Origin: an uncultured Clostridia bacterium
Lineage (GTDB): Bacteria > Bacillota > Clostridia > Oscillospirales > Acutalibacteraceae
DNA: 50,264 nt
Direction: 5' to 3'
Assembly (NCBI GenBank): GCA_946406145.1
Contig: CAMJJL010000010.1
Location: 1 to 50,264, forward strand
A program made the position numbers and the translations under genes. Under the pieces are notes generated by a model that made no database searches, was not told the DNA's origin, and saw only the letters and a list, made by a program, of their open reading frames with translations. Positions 7,885 to 16,789 of this stretch are shown piece after piece. The stretch's first letter is position 1; every line of letters starts with the position of its first letter.

Positions 7885-8813
7885 GTATCTGTCTCGGTAT
7901 TGATACCAGCAACTATACCACGTCGGTTTGCCTGTATGACAGCAACAGCGGTAAGGTGATTTCCAAAAGGAAGCTCCTTCCTGTAAAAAACGGGGAGCTG
8001 GGACTGCGACAGAGTGACGCGGTTTTTCACCATGTACAGCAATTACCGGTATTGTTTGAAGAAGCCTTCGGCGATTTTTCCGATCAGATCAAGGCAATCG
8101 GCGTATCCTATGCGCCGCGTACCGAAGAGGGCTCCTATATGCCGTGCTTTACGGTTGGATTGACAGCGGCGCGTATCCTTTCCTCCGCATGGAAGGCGCC
8201 TGTCTATCTTTTTTCACACCAGCAGGGACATATCGCGGCGGCGCTGTACAGCGTGGATCGTTTAGATCTGCTGCATCAAAAGCATATCGCGTTTCATGTC
8301 AGCGGCGGTACGACTGAGGCGCTGCTGGTCAACGGTGAGGAGGGCTTTGTCACCACCCGGATCGTCGCGAAAACGCTCGATCTCAACGCGGGTCAGCTGA
8401 TCGACCGTGTCGGCGTGATGCTGGGTTTGCCATTTCCGTGCGGCAAAGAGCTCGAACAGCTCGCGCGCCAATGTGAAGAAACAATCAAAGTTCGACCGTC
8501 GATCAAGGGGTTGGATTGCTGCCTGAGCGGCGGTCAGAATATTGCCGAAAAACATCTCAAAGAGGGCAAGAGTCCTGCGTACATCGCGCGGTTTACCTTG
8601 GAATTTATTTCCTCGGCAATCATCGCTATGAGCCAAAGGATCCGTGAGAAGTACGGCGATTTGGAGTTCGTATACGCAGGCGGCGTGATGTCGGATTCCA
8701 TCATCCGTGATGAACTCAAGTCGCTGCATGACTGTGTTTTCGCGCTTCCCGAATTTTCAAGCGATAACGCCGCCGGTGTAGCGGTGCTCGCTTCTGTAAA
8801 GGATCAATTATGA
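7881..8813 (+). CDS. TsaD/Kae1-like M22 family paralogue
   Basis: A 310-residue ASKHA-fold protein related to TsaD, the tRNA N6-threonylcarbamoyladenosine synthase subunit once called O-sialoglycoprotein endopeptidase. It keeps the N-terminal GIDTSNYTTS phosphate-binding loop, the metal ligands H113 and H117 in HQQGH, and D295 in SDNAAGVA. The TsaD motif SGGHTxL is altered to SGGTTEAL (141-148) and the length is shorter than the usual 335 to 340 residues. I therefore read it as a paralogue and not the housekeeping TsaD, whose gene should lie elsewhere. It overlaps nusB by 4 bases and xseA by 4 bases, so it is co-translated with an antiterminator and an exonuclease. Its function is unknown; a second tRNA-modifying or metal-dependent role is possible. 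Confidence 0.75.
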   Translation: MSICLGIDTSNYTTSVCLYDSNSGKVISKRKLLPVKNGELGLRQSDAVFHHVQQLPVLFEEAFGDFSDQIKAIGVSYAPRTEEGSYMPCFTVGLTAARILSSAWKAPVYLFSHQQGHIAAALYSVDRLDLLHQKHIAFHVSGGTTEALLVNGEEGFVTTRIVAKTLDLNAGQLIDRVGVMLGLPFPCGKELEQLARQCEETIKVRPSIKGLDCCLSGGQNIAEKHLKEGKSPAYIARFTLEFISSAIIAMSQRIREKYGDLEFVYAGGVMSDSIIRDELKSLHDCVFALPEFSSDNAAGVAVLASVKDQL

Positions 8814-10009
8814 TGACACCGACACCGAAAGTTTTTTCCGTTTCACAGCTCAACGCGCGTATCGCGAATCTGATCGCGTCAGATGAAGAACTGCAAATGA
8901 TCTTCATCGAAGGTGAGCTGTCGAACGTTAATATCAATTCCAAAAGCGGACATATGTACTTTTCGCTTAAGGATAAGAGCAGTGTGATTCGTGCCGTGAT
9001 GTTCTCGTGGGCTGTGCGCAATCTGCGCTTTCGACCCGAGGACGGTATGAAGGTCATCCTACGCGCACAGGTCACTGTTTATGAACCGAGCGGTCAGTAT
9101 CAGCTGCGTGTCGAGGATATGCAGCCCGACGGCGTCGGCGTTCTGGCGATGCAGTTCGAACAGCTGAAAAAGAAGCTCGGCGCAGAGGGGCTGTTTTCTG
9201 AAGAACATAAAAAGCCGATCCCCACAATGCCGAAAACGGTCGGTATCATCACTTCACCCACGGGTGCGGCGATTCGCGATATGATGGATATCATCGGTCG
9301 TCGATTTCCATGCGTCGATCTGGTGCTTGCTCCTGTATTGGTACAGGGCGACGGCGCCCCGGCGCAGCTGATCAACGCGGTTAATCTGTTCTCACAGAGT
9401 AAGGCGGCAGACGTCGTGATCATCGGCAGAGGCGGCGGCTCAATGGAGGATCTGTGGGCGTTCAATGACGAAGGGCTTGCCAGAGCGATCTATCATTGTG
9501 AAATCCCGGTTATCTCCGCTGTCGGACATGAGACCGACACGACTCTCTGTGACTTTGTCAGCGACTTAAGAGCGCCGACGCCCTCAGCCGCGGCAGAGCT
9601 CGCGGTACCGAATCGATATGATCTTCTGGAAAATGTACAGAACCTGTTCCGTCAGGTTATCGCATCCGTCAACAAACAGTTTGAGTTACAGCAAGCCGAG
9701 ATCGATAAGCTCTCTCAGATCACGGCGGCACATTCTCCGCTCGACAAAGTGGAGAAGGAGCTGGAGCTGGTCAATTCCTTTGCGGTACGTGCCGAGAACG
9801 CCGCTTCACACTCCCTGGATTCCGCACAAGCGAAAGCAAATGAGCTTTTCACTAAGGTGGAGGCGCTCAATCCCGTGGCGGTATTGAACCGCGGATTCTC
9901 GTACATCACGCATGACGGAAACAATGTCAGCTCAGTAAAAGACGTGAAAGTCGGCGATCTGCTCGATATCACGGTAAAAGACGGCAATCTCACAGCCGAA
10001 GTAAAATAG
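8810..10009 (+). CDS. xseA: Exodeoxyribonuclease VII large subunit
   Basis: Catalytic subunit of exonuclease VII, which degrades single-stranded DNA in both directions. The 399-residue protein has an N-terminal OB fold (residues 8-105, with VFSVSQLNARI and EGELSNVN), the catalytic domain with GIITSPTGAAIRDM and IIGRGGGSMEDLWAFNDE (about 200-220), and VGHETDTTLCDFVSDLRAPTPSAAAEL, followed by a shortened coiled-coil region. At 399 residues it is smaller than Bacillus XseA (448). The start ATG overlaps the preceding stop. The small-subunit gene xseB, normally next to it, is absent: dnaE begins 8 bases later. Confidence 0.93.
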   Translation: MMTPTPKVFSVSQLNARIANLIASDEELQMIFIEGELSNVNINSKSGHMYFSLKDKSSVIRAVMFSWAVRNLRFRPEDGMKVILRAQVTVYEPSGQYQLRVEDMQPDGVGVLAMQFEQLKKKLGAEGLFSEEHKKPIPTMPKTVGIITSPTGAAIRDMMDIIGRRFPCVDLVLAPVLVQGDGAPAQLINAVNLFSQSKAADVVIIGRGGGSMEDLWAFNDEGLARAIYHCEIPVISAVGHETDTTLCDFVSDLRAPTPSAAAELAVPNRYDLLENVQNLFRQVIASVNKQFELQQAEIDKLSQITAAHSPLDKVEKELELVNSFAVRAENAASHSLDSAQAKANELFTKVEALNPVAVLNRGFSYITHDGNNVSSVKDVKVGDLLDITVKDGNLTAEVK

Positions 10010-10017
10010 AGGAAACT

Positions 10018-13000
10018 ATGTCATTTACACACCTGCATGTGCATACCGAATACAGTTTATTGGACGGCGCCTGTCGGATCTCACGCCTGGTTGAACGGGC
10101 GAAGGAGCTCGGACAGGACGCCCTTGCCATAACCGATCACGGCGTCATGTACGGTGTGATTGATTTTTACAGAGAATGTAAGAAGCGGGGGATTCGCCCG
10201 ATCATCGGCTGTGAGGTCTATGTCGCGCCGCGTTCCCGATTTGATAAAACCTTTGAGCTGGACAGGGAATACTATCATCTGATCCTGCTGTGTGAGAATC
10301 AGACAGGCTATCAGAATTTGATGAAGCTGGTATCCCTCGCGTTCACCGACGGCTTCTATAACAAGCCCCGTGTGGATGATGAGCTGTTGGAAAAGTACCA
10401 CGAGGGCTTGATCTGCCTGTCCGCCTGCATGTCCGGCGAGGTTCCCAAGCGTATTCTTGCCGATGATGATAACGGCGCGCTCGAGAGGGCGCGGTATTAT
10501 CAGCGCGTGTTCGGTAAGGAGAATTACTTTATCGAATTGCAGAATCATGGGATCATGGAGCAGGAAAGGCTGAATCTCAAGCTGATCCGGATCGCCCGCA
10601 CCATCGACGCCGGTCTGGTCGTCACCAACGACTGCCACTATATTCGCAAGGAGGACAGCAACCTCCACGATATCCTTCTGTGCATCCAGACCAACAGCAC
10701 GGTTCAAAACAAAAAGATGGGCTTCGAGACGGAGGAATTCTACCTCAAAAGCGAGGAAGAAATGCGCGCCGTATTCGGCGATCTGGACGAAGCCTTTGAG
10801 AATACCGTTAAAATAGCCGAACGCTGTCATGTGGAATTCGAGTTCGGCAACCGCAAGCTGCCCGATTTCAAAACACCCGATAACGAGGACCATTATGAAT
10901 ACTTTCGCCGTTTGTGCTATGACGGCTTATATCGTCATTACGGACAAAACCCCGATCAAAGCCTGATACGGCGGCTCGATTACGAGCTGTCCGTGATCCG
11001 CAAAATGGGCTTTGTCGATTACTTTCTGATCGTCAACGATTTCGTTCAGTACGCCAAAAGCAAGGATATCCCCGTAGGTCCCGGCAGAGGCTCGGGCGCA
11101 GGCTCCTTGTGCGCCTATTGTATCGGTATCACCGGCATTGATCCGATCAAATACGATCTGCTGTTTGAACGATTCTTGAACCCCGAACGCGTCAGTATGC
11201 CCGATTTTGATATCGATTTCTGCAAGGACAGAAGATCGGAGGTCATCGATTACGTCATCTGTAAGTACGGAGAGGATCATGTCGCGCAGATCGTTGCTTT
11301 CGGTACCATGCAGGCGCGCGGAGCTGTACGCGATGTCGGAAGAGTGTTGGATATCCCGTACGCGACCGTCGATAAGATCGCCAAGATGATCCCGTTCAGT
11401 CTTGATATGACACTGGATAAGGCGTTGTCGTTGTCCTCGGAGCTGCGTCAAAGCTATCATCAGGATGCGACCGTCAAGCAGATCATCGATATTGCGCGCG
11501 CGCTGGAGGGTGTACCGCGCCATATCACCATGCACGCGGCAGGCGTTGTCATCACCGATCAGCCTGTCAGCAACTATGTACCGCTCGCAAAATCCGATGA
11601 AGCCGTCATCACGCAGTTTACGATGACGACGCTGGAGGAGCTCGGTCTGCTCAAAATGGACTTCCTCGGCTTGCGCAATCTCACTGTCATCCATGACGCA
11701 GAGACGATGATCCGCCGCAGTGTTCCGCTGTTCAGGGTCGATGAGATCGATTACAGTGACAAAGCGGTTTATGATATGATCTCTACCGGCAATACGGACG
11801 GTGTGTTTCAGTTTGAAAGCGGCGGCATGAAGAACGTGCTTGCCCAATTAAAGCCCGAACGGTTTGAGGATCTGATCGCGGTCATCTCGCTGTACCGACC
11901 CGGTCCGATGGATTCCATCCCGACCTATATCCGTAATCGACATCAGCCTAAGCTGATCACCTATAAGCATCCGCTGCTTGAGCCGATTTTGAACGTCACC
12001 AACGGCTGTATCGTCTATCAGGAGCAGGTCATGCAGATCTTCCGCTCTTTGGCAGGCTATTCCCTCGGCCGCGCGGATATCGTGCGCCGTGCCATGAGCA
12101 AGAAGAAACACGACGTCATGGAGCGTGAGAAGCAGATTTTTATCCACGGTCTGATGGATGATAACGGAAACGTGGAGGTGGAAGGCTGTCTCAGACGCGG
12201 TATCGATGAACAAACAGCTTTATCGATCTTCTCCGAGATGGAGAGCTTTGCGTCCTATGCGTTCAATAAAAGCCATGCCGCCGCTTATGCCGCGTTATCC
12301 TACCAGACCGCGTATCTCAAATGTCATTATCCGCGTGAATACATGGCGGCGCTGCTGTCATCCGTCATTGAAAGTCAGAACAAAACCGCGGTTTATATCG
12401 GCGAATGTCACCGACTGGGCATATCGGTTCTGCCGCCGAGCGTGAATGAAAGCGACAGTAAATACACCGTATCCTCGGGGCATATCCGATTCGGCTTATC
12501 CGCTGTCAAGAATCTCGGGCTTGCCTTCATCAACGCAATCATCTCCGAGCGCAGGATAAGACCGTATCAGTCTTATTATGATTTTTGCAGACGACTCAAC
12601 GGCAAGGGACTGAACGCCCGATCACTCGAGAGCCTGATCAAATGCGGCGCGCTCGATCACCTCGACTGCAATCGCCGTCAAATGCTTTCGGTATCCAAAA
12701 CGATACTTGATGATCTGGAGTATGAGCGCCGTAGGGGTGGGGGAGCAGGACAGATCTCACTCTTCGATATGGACTCACTGGGCGCTCAGAACGAGATCGC
12801 GATCCCTGCGTTAGAGGAATTTCCGCTGATCGAGCTGCTGAATATGGAGAAAGAAATGGCAGGTATGTACCTCAGCGGCCATCCGATCGACGCTTACGCG
12901 AATTTCGCAAAATCGGTGGATGCCGATAAGATCAGCGATATTATGAATATCGAGGAGGGCAGATACCGCGATCGTTCTAAGGTGCGCTTGATCGTGACCG

Positions 13001-13515
13001 TCAACAAGAATAAGACCCAGCTCACCAAGAATAATAAGATGATGGCGTTCGCCGACGTGGAAGACCGATACGGCACGTGCGAGATCATCATCTTCCCGAA
13101 TGTGCTGGAAGCGTCTCGTGACGCGCTCTATGCAGGAGCAGTGATCGACATCGAAGGTACACTGAGCATGAAGGAAGAGGAAGAACCGCGTGTATTAGCG
13201 GATAAGATCACGCTGTTGCCTCCTGCCGATGAATTAACGCGAAAGAACAGCAAGCCGAAAAATACTCAGGCAAATGTGATCGATCCCCATCGATTGCAGA
13301 CATTATATCTGAGGATCCCTTCATTGGATTGCAAAGAATACCGCAAAGCGAAGAATATTCTGGAGATTTTCAGCGGCAACACCCGCGTTATCTTCTATCT
13401 CAGTGAAACGAAAGAAAAGCTCTTAGCGCCGAGGAGTCTTTGGACGACCCCGAATCCCACTATGCTCGGAGAATTGAGCTTTCAACTCGGGGAAGAAAAC
13501 GTCATATTGAAATAA
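10018..13515 (+). CDS. dnaE: DNA polymerase III subunit alpha (DnaE)
   Basis: C-family replicative polymerase subunit. In Firmicutes with PolC, DnaE extends RNA primers before handing over. The 1165-residue protein has an N-terminal PHP domain (HLHVHTEYSLLDG, then ITDHG), the palm with GPGRGSGAGSL and catalytic aspartates in PDFDIDF (D398 and D400), and a third acidic residue in KMDFLGL near 548. A helix-hairpin-helix region and a C-terminal OB domain (about 985-1070) follow. It starts 8 bases after xseA with GAGGAAACT upstream. It is the last gene of the nusB cluster and ends at a terminator. polC lies 29 kb downstream, so both replicases are in this window. Confidence 0.95.
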   Translation: MSFTHLHVHTEYSLLDGACRISRLVERAKELGQDALAITDHGVMYGVIDFYRECKKRGIRPIIGCEVYVAPRSRFDKTFELDREYYHLILLCENQTGYQNLMKLVSLAFTDGFYNKPRVDDELLEKYHEGLICLSACMSGEVPKRILADDDNGALERARYYQRVFGKENYFIELQNHGIMEQERLNLKLIRIARTIDAGLVVTNDCHYIRKEDSNLHDILLCIQTNSTVQNKKMGFETEEFYLKSEEEMRAVFGDLDEAFENTVKIAERCHVEFEFGNRKLPDFKTPDNEDHYEYFRRLCYDGLYRHYGQNPDQSLIRRLDYELSVIRKMGFVDYFLIVNDFVQYAKSKDIPVGPGRGSGAGSLCAYCIGITGIDPIKYDLLFERFLNPERVSMPDFDIDFCKDRRSEVIDYVICKYGEDHVAQIVAFGTMQARGAVRDVGRVLDIPYATVDKIAKMIPFSLDMTLDKALSLSSELRQSYHQDATVKQIIDIARALEGVPRHITMHAAGVVITDQPVSNYVPLAKSDEAVITQFTMTTLEELGLLKMDFLGLRNLTVIHDAETMIRRSVPLFRVDEIDYSDKAVYDMISTGNTDGVFQFESGGMKNVLAQLKPERFEDLIAVISLYRPGPMDSIPTYIRNRHQPKLITYKHPLLEPILNVTNGCIVYQEQVMQIFRSLAGYSLGRADIVRRAMSKKKHDVMEREKQIFIHGLMDDNGNVEVEGCLRRGIDEQTALSIFSEMESFASYAFNKSHAAAYAALSYQTAYLKCHYPREYMAALLSSVIESQNKTAVYIGECHRLGISVLPPSVNESDSKYTVSSGHIRFGLSAVKNLGLAFINAIISERRIRPYQSYYDFCRRLNGKGLNARSLESLIKCGALDHLDCNRRQMLSVSKTILDDLEYERRRGGGAGQISLFDMDSLGAQNEIAIPALEEFPLIELLNMEKEMAGMYLSGHPIDAYANFAKSVDADKISDIMNIEEGRYRDRSKVRLIVTVNKNKTQLTKNNKMMAFADVEDRYGTCEIIIFPNVLEASRDALYAGAVIDIEGTLSMKEEEEPRVLADKITLLPPADELTRKNSKPKNTQANVIDPHRLQTLYLRIPSLDCKEYRKAKNILEIFSGNTRVIFYLSETKEKLLAPRSLWTTPNPTMLGELSFQLGEENVILK

Positions 13516-13519
13516 CAAA

Positions 13520-13562
13520 CGGGAACGATGGATCATTTTATCACATTGTTCCCGATTTTTTT
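13520..13562 (+). terminator. Rho-independent terminator after dnaE
   Basis: An 11-bp stem with one mismatch (CGGGAAC-g-ATG / CAT-t-GTTCCCG) is followed by ATTTTTTT. Confidence 0.8.
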
Positions 13563-13572
13563 GCATAAATAC

Positions 13573-13602
13573 TTGATTCTAAGTGGTATTTTGTATTATA
13601 AT
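13573..13602 (+). promoter_or_regulatory. Predicted sigma-A promoter of pfkA
   Basis: TTGATT (13573-13578), 18-base spacer, TATAAT (13597-13602). A strong ribosome binding site (AGAGGAGGAAC) precedes the pfkA ATG. Confidence 0.65.
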
Positions 13603-13644
13603 ATAGTGTGTATTTAATTCTTTTTCTAAAGAGGAGGAACTATT

Positions 13645-14610
13645 ATGGCTAAATCATTAGCAGTTTTAACAAGCGGCGGCGACGCGCCGGGCATGAACGC
13701 GGCGGTCAGAGCCGTTATCAGAGCCGGTATCTACAACGGCTTTAAGGTATTTGGCGTTTACAAGGGCTACAACGGTCTGTTGAACCATGATATTAAAGAG
13801 ATGAATCTCCGTTCGGTATCCGATATCCTCAGCCGGGGCGGTACGATCCTGTATACGGCACGCAGCAAGAAGTTTATGCAGCTCGAGTATCAGCAGCAGG
13901 CGGCGGATTACTGCCGTTCTCTCGATATTGAAGGGCTGGTCGTCATCGGCGGTGACGGTTCCTTCAAGGGTGCCAGAGCGCTCTCTAATGCCGGCATTCC
14001 GTGTGTCGCGCTCCCCGGCACGATCGATAATGACATCGCCTGTACCGATTACACCATCGGCTTTGATACCGCGATGAACACTGCTGTTGAGATGATCGAT
14101 AAGATCCGTGATACTGCTCAGAGCCATGATCGATGCTCCGTTGTTGAGGTTATGGGCCGTCACTGCGGCGATATCGCGCTGGAGACCGGTATCGCGGTCG
14201 GCGCTACCGCCATCATCGTTCCCGAGATCGAGTATGATCTCGAACGCGACGTTATCTCACGTATCTATGAGCAGAAGGATACCGGTAAGAAGCACTTTAT
14301 CGTTATCGTAGCCGAAGGTGTCGGCGGCTCTCAGGAGATCTCGCATTACATCCAGCATCGCACCGGTATCGAGACCCGTGCCACTATCCTCGGTCACGTA
14401 CAGCGCGGCGGTTCTCCGACACTGCGTGACAGAGTTATGGCGACGAAGATGGGTGTTGCAGCGGTCGAACTGCTCGCCAAAGGCGTCGGCAACCGCGTCA
14501 TCGCTTCTCATGAAGGTAAGATCGTCGATTATGATATCACAGAAGCGCTCGATATGCCGCGCAAATTCAACAACGAGCTCTATGAAATTGCTATGAAGGT
14601 TTCCATCTGA
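13645..14610 (+). CDS. pfkA: ATP-dependent 6-phosphofructokinase
   Basis: Phosphorylates fructose 6-phosphate to fructose 1,6-bisphosphate in glycolysis. The 321-residue length matches bacterial PfkA. Visible motifs are the ATP loop SGGDAPGMNAA (10-20), GGDGS at 102-106, the catalytic base D128 in GTIDNDI, and MGR (170-172), which contacts substrate. Glycine at 105 (E. coli G104) marks an ATP enzyme; pyrophosphate-dependent relatives carry aspartate there. It has its own promoter and no terminator before the MORN gene 27 bases downstream, so the two are probably co-transcribed. Confidence 0.96.
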   Translation: MAKSLAVLTSGGDAPGMNAAVRAVIRAGIYNGFKVFGVYKGYNGLLNHDIKEMNLRSVSDILSRGGTILYTARSKKFMQLEYQQQAADYCRSLDIEGLVVIGGDGSFKGARALSNAGIPCVALPGTIDNDIACTDYTIGFDTAMNTAVEMIDKIRDTAQSHDRCSVVEVMGRHCGDIALETGIAVGATAIIVPEIEYDLERDVISRIYEQKDTGKKHFIVIVAEGVGGSQEISHYIQHRTGIETRATILGHVQRGGSPTLRDRVMATKMGVAAVELLAKGVGNRVIASHEGKIVDYDITEALDMPRKFNNELYEIAMKVSI

Positions 14611-14637
14611 TCAATATCGGAGGGCAACAATTAGGAT

Positions 14638-16179
14638 ATGGGTATTCAGTATTTTTATAATTTTTGCATCAAGGATATCGACGATACCGATTTATCGAGC
14701 GATATTCTGTCTGCGGTGAGGAGGAGCTACTTCTCTGATTATGAGAAGATTCGTGACAAGATCACCTATAACAGCGAGGGTGAGTCACTGCAGTATGATT
14801 ATTCCATCGAGCGCAATAAGCCGCTTCACTGGACGGTAAAGCAGAAGGACGGCACGACCGTGCAGGAGGTTCTGCCTACCGATGACGGCAAATACTACCT
14901 TTGTTACTATCGCGACAAAAAGCTGTTCAAACGCCTGCTGTTCAGCAAGCTGCATACGCTGTTGAAGGCGGAGTATATGGATGAGAACGGTGCTGTGTAT
15001 CGTTCCGTCGAGCCTCGTAAGATCCAGAGCGGATTATGCCTGTTATATAAGGATAACACGACGGATCCGACGCCGCTGTATGTCGCTCCCGAGGTATTCG
15101 AAAAGCCGGTCGCAGAACAATTAGCCGCGAGCTTTACCGATTACACGGCGATCGCTTCCACCAACGACGGTATCGTGTGGTTTTTGTCCGATGAACAGAT
15201 CGAGCATTATCGCAATTTTGCCGATCGTGCACGGAAGAATATTGCGCAGACGATCGATCAAAGCTATATGCAGGACAGTGCGCCGCTCTATGAAAAAATC
15301 AACCCGAAGGATTTTAATATCAAGCGCAATCTTTCCGCTTCACTCGATATTTCCGACGCTAAGCCTTTCGGCGCGCAGATATCTGCGCCTGTGGAGGATG
15401 CCGCGGATGAAGCGCAATCCATTACGTTAGCTCAACCTGAGGATGAAACGCTGTTTGAAAAACCCGTCATTTCTGCGGATGAATCCTCCGTGCAAGCAGT
15501 GGAGGATGACTCTGCAGAAGGTGAAATCCGAGTTGAGGATAGTTCTGCAGAAGCTAAAATCCAAGTTGAGGATAACTCGGAAGAAGCTGAAATCCAAGTT
15601 GAGGATAACTCGGCAGAAGCGAATGTCCAAGCTGAGGATGAACCGCCTACACTGGAGGTATCTGTTCTCGAAGCGGATGAAGTCGCTGCTGAGGAACCTG
15701 ATCAAACGATCAAGCCCGATAAGCTGATCAAGGCGGACGGCGCTGTGTACAGCTACTTTGGTGAGCTGGACGATCACGATAACCGTGACGGCTACGGCAG
15801 AACCGTGACTGAGCTGGGACGTACCGCGTATGAGGGTGTTTATCGTAACGATAAGCGCTCCGGCAAGGGATCTTACTTCTATAAAGACGGTACGCTGTGC
15901 TACAGCGGTGATTGGGATGAAAATGTCCGACACGGTATCGGCGTGGGAATCAGTGCGAGAGACGGATCCATACACGTAGGTAATTGGGTGAATAACAAGC
16001 CCGAGGGCAACGGCGTGCGTGTCGCGGCGGACGGCACGATCAAGTTTGTCTGCAAGGAGCTGTCCGACGGTACGACCGCTTTGATGAATTATCATGATAA
16101 TGACACGATCGTCATCTCAAAGTATGACAAAGACGGCACCAAGATTTCCGACAAGATCGTTTCCTTAACAGACGAATAA
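14638..16179 (+). CDS. MORN-repeat protein with acidic tandem-repeat linker
   Basis: A 513-residue protein with no signal peptide or membrane helix, so probably cytoplasmic. Residues 1-250 form a folded domain I cannot assign; it is rich in aromatic and charged residues (for example KYYLCYYRDKKLFKRLLF). Residues 250-365 are a very acidic linker containing four 11-residue repeats of the form V-E-D-x-S-x-E-A-x-I-Q. Residues 372-470 hold three to four MORN repeats (YEGVYRNDKRSGKGSYFYKDG, SGDWDENVRHGIGVG, VGNWVNNKPEGNGVR). MORN repeats mediate protein or lipid contacts. It follows pfkA closely with CGGAGGG upstream, though no metabolic link is shown. The function is unknown. Confidence 0.7.
   Translation: MGIQYFYNFCIKDIDDTDLSSDILSAVRRSYFSDYEKIRDKITYNSEGESLQYDYSIERNKPLHWTVKQKDGTTVQEVLPTDDGKYYLCYYRDKKLFKRLLFSKLHTLLKAEYMDENGAVYRSVEPRKIQSGLCLLYKDNTTDPTPLYVAPEVFEKPVAEQLAASFTDYTAIASTNDGIVWFLSDEQIEHYRNFADRARKNIAQTIDQSYMQDSAPLYEKINPKDFNIKRNLSASLDISDAKPFGAQISAPVEDAADEAQSITLAQPEDETLFEKPVISADESSVQAVEDDSAEGEIRVEDSSAEAKIQVEDNSEEAEIQVEDNSAEANVQAEDEPPTLEVSVLEADEVAAEEPDQTIKPDKLIKADGAVYSYFGELDDHDNRDGYGRTVTELGRTAYEGVYRNDKRSGKGSYFYKDGTLCYSGDWDENVRHGIGVGISARDGSIHVGNWVNNKPEGNGVRVAADGTIKFVCKELSDGTTALMNYHDNDTIVISKYDKDGTKISDKIVSLTDE
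15499..15642 (+). repeat. 33-bp in-frame tandem repeat within the MORN protein gene
   Basis: GTGGAGGAT/GTTGAGGAT units begin at 15499, 15532, 15565 and 15598, with a partial unit at 15631 (GCTGAGGAT), an exact 33-base period. They encode VEDDSAEGEIR, VEDSSAEAKIQ, VEDNSEEAEIQ and VEDNSAEANVQ. Units two to four are nearly identical in DNA, suggesting recent slippage. Confidence 0.9.
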
Positions 16180-16190
16180 TCAGATATAAG

Positions 16191-16222
16191 ACGCGGAGTG
16201 GAAGCATTCCGCGTTTTCTTTA
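16191..16222 (+). terminator. Rho-independent terminator after the MORN gene
   Basis: The stem ACGCGGA / TCCGCGT (16191-16214) is followed by TTTCTTT. Confidence 0.7.
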
Positions 16223-16324
16223 TGATATCATCTGTCTTATTGTTGGTATATGTTTCAAAAAACTGTCCATACTATCATCATCGTGAACCTACGATAATAT
16301 TGTACAATAGTAAGGAGAAACAGA

Positions 16325-16669
16325 ATGAAACGTTTATTTGCACTGTTATGCACGGCAATGATGGTCGGTGTGATGCTGTGCTCCTGCACGGGAACAGCGA
16401 ACAACGTCAAAGAGAAGGCGTCGGAGGCGGTGTCCGATATCAAGAAGGATATGAACGACAATGCCGCTGAGAACAAGAGCGTGGTCGATCAAAACGGTAC
16501 CGTTGTACCGACCGATCCCACCGAAGGCTCCGTGATGGAAACCATCGAGGATGCTGTCGCAACTGAATGGGACAGCATGAAAGAGGACGGCAAAGTAGAT
16601 GACGGTGACGGCAATGTCGGCGATCGTGAGAATTCCGACGGCGACGGTAATCCCGCACCAGAGAATTGA
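16325..16669 (+). CDS. Small acidic lipoprotein
   Basis: A 114-residue protein with a lipoprotein signal peptide: MKR, a hydrophobic core to about residue 18, and a lipobox LCSC with the acylated cysteine at position 21. The mature part is short, highly acidic (Asp/Glu/Gly/Asn) and probably disordered, ending DGDGNPAPEN. It should be tethered to the outer face of the membrane. TAAGGAG lies 8 bases before the ATG. I do not recognise a family. It stands alone between two terminators, so neighbours give no hint of function. Confidence 0.7.
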   Translation: MKRLFALLCTAMMVGVMLCSCTGTANNVKEKASEAVSDIKKDMNDNAAENKSVVDQNGTVVPTDPTEGSVMETIEDAVATEWDSMKEDGKVDDGDGNVGDRENSDGDGNPAPEN

Positions 16670-16682
16670 GTTATCGCAAAAA

Positions 16683-16727
16683 AGCAGCCTTTCCGAATAG
16701 GGAAGACTGCTCTCTTTTTCTTTTTTT
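16683..16727 (+). terminator. Terminator after the lipoprotein gene
   Basis: GCAGCCTTTCC / GGAAGACTGC forms an imperfect stem around GAATAG and is followed by a long T-rich tract (TCTCTTTTTCTTTTTTT). Confidence 0.7.
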
Positions 16728-16728
16728 A

Positions 16729-16776
16729 TTGTCATTGCGAGGAGCGGACAAGTGTCAGCGACGTGGCAATCTCAAT
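16729..16776. repeat. Interspersed palindromic repeat, TGTCATTG...CAATCTCAA family
   Basis: The unit starts TGTCATTGCGAGGAGC and ends GTGGCAATCTCAA, with ATTGC and GCAAT as outer pairing arms. Its ends match the repeats at 4349-4490 (inverted) and 18864. It lies between the converging lipoprotein and sigE genes. Confidence 0.8.
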
Positions 16777-16789
16777 CGCAAATATATTG

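Noticed and set aside
16198-16470. 90-residue plus-strand ORF overlapping the lipoprotein gene
   Set aside because: It overlaps a terminator and the lipoprotein gene in another frame and lacks a ribosome binding site.
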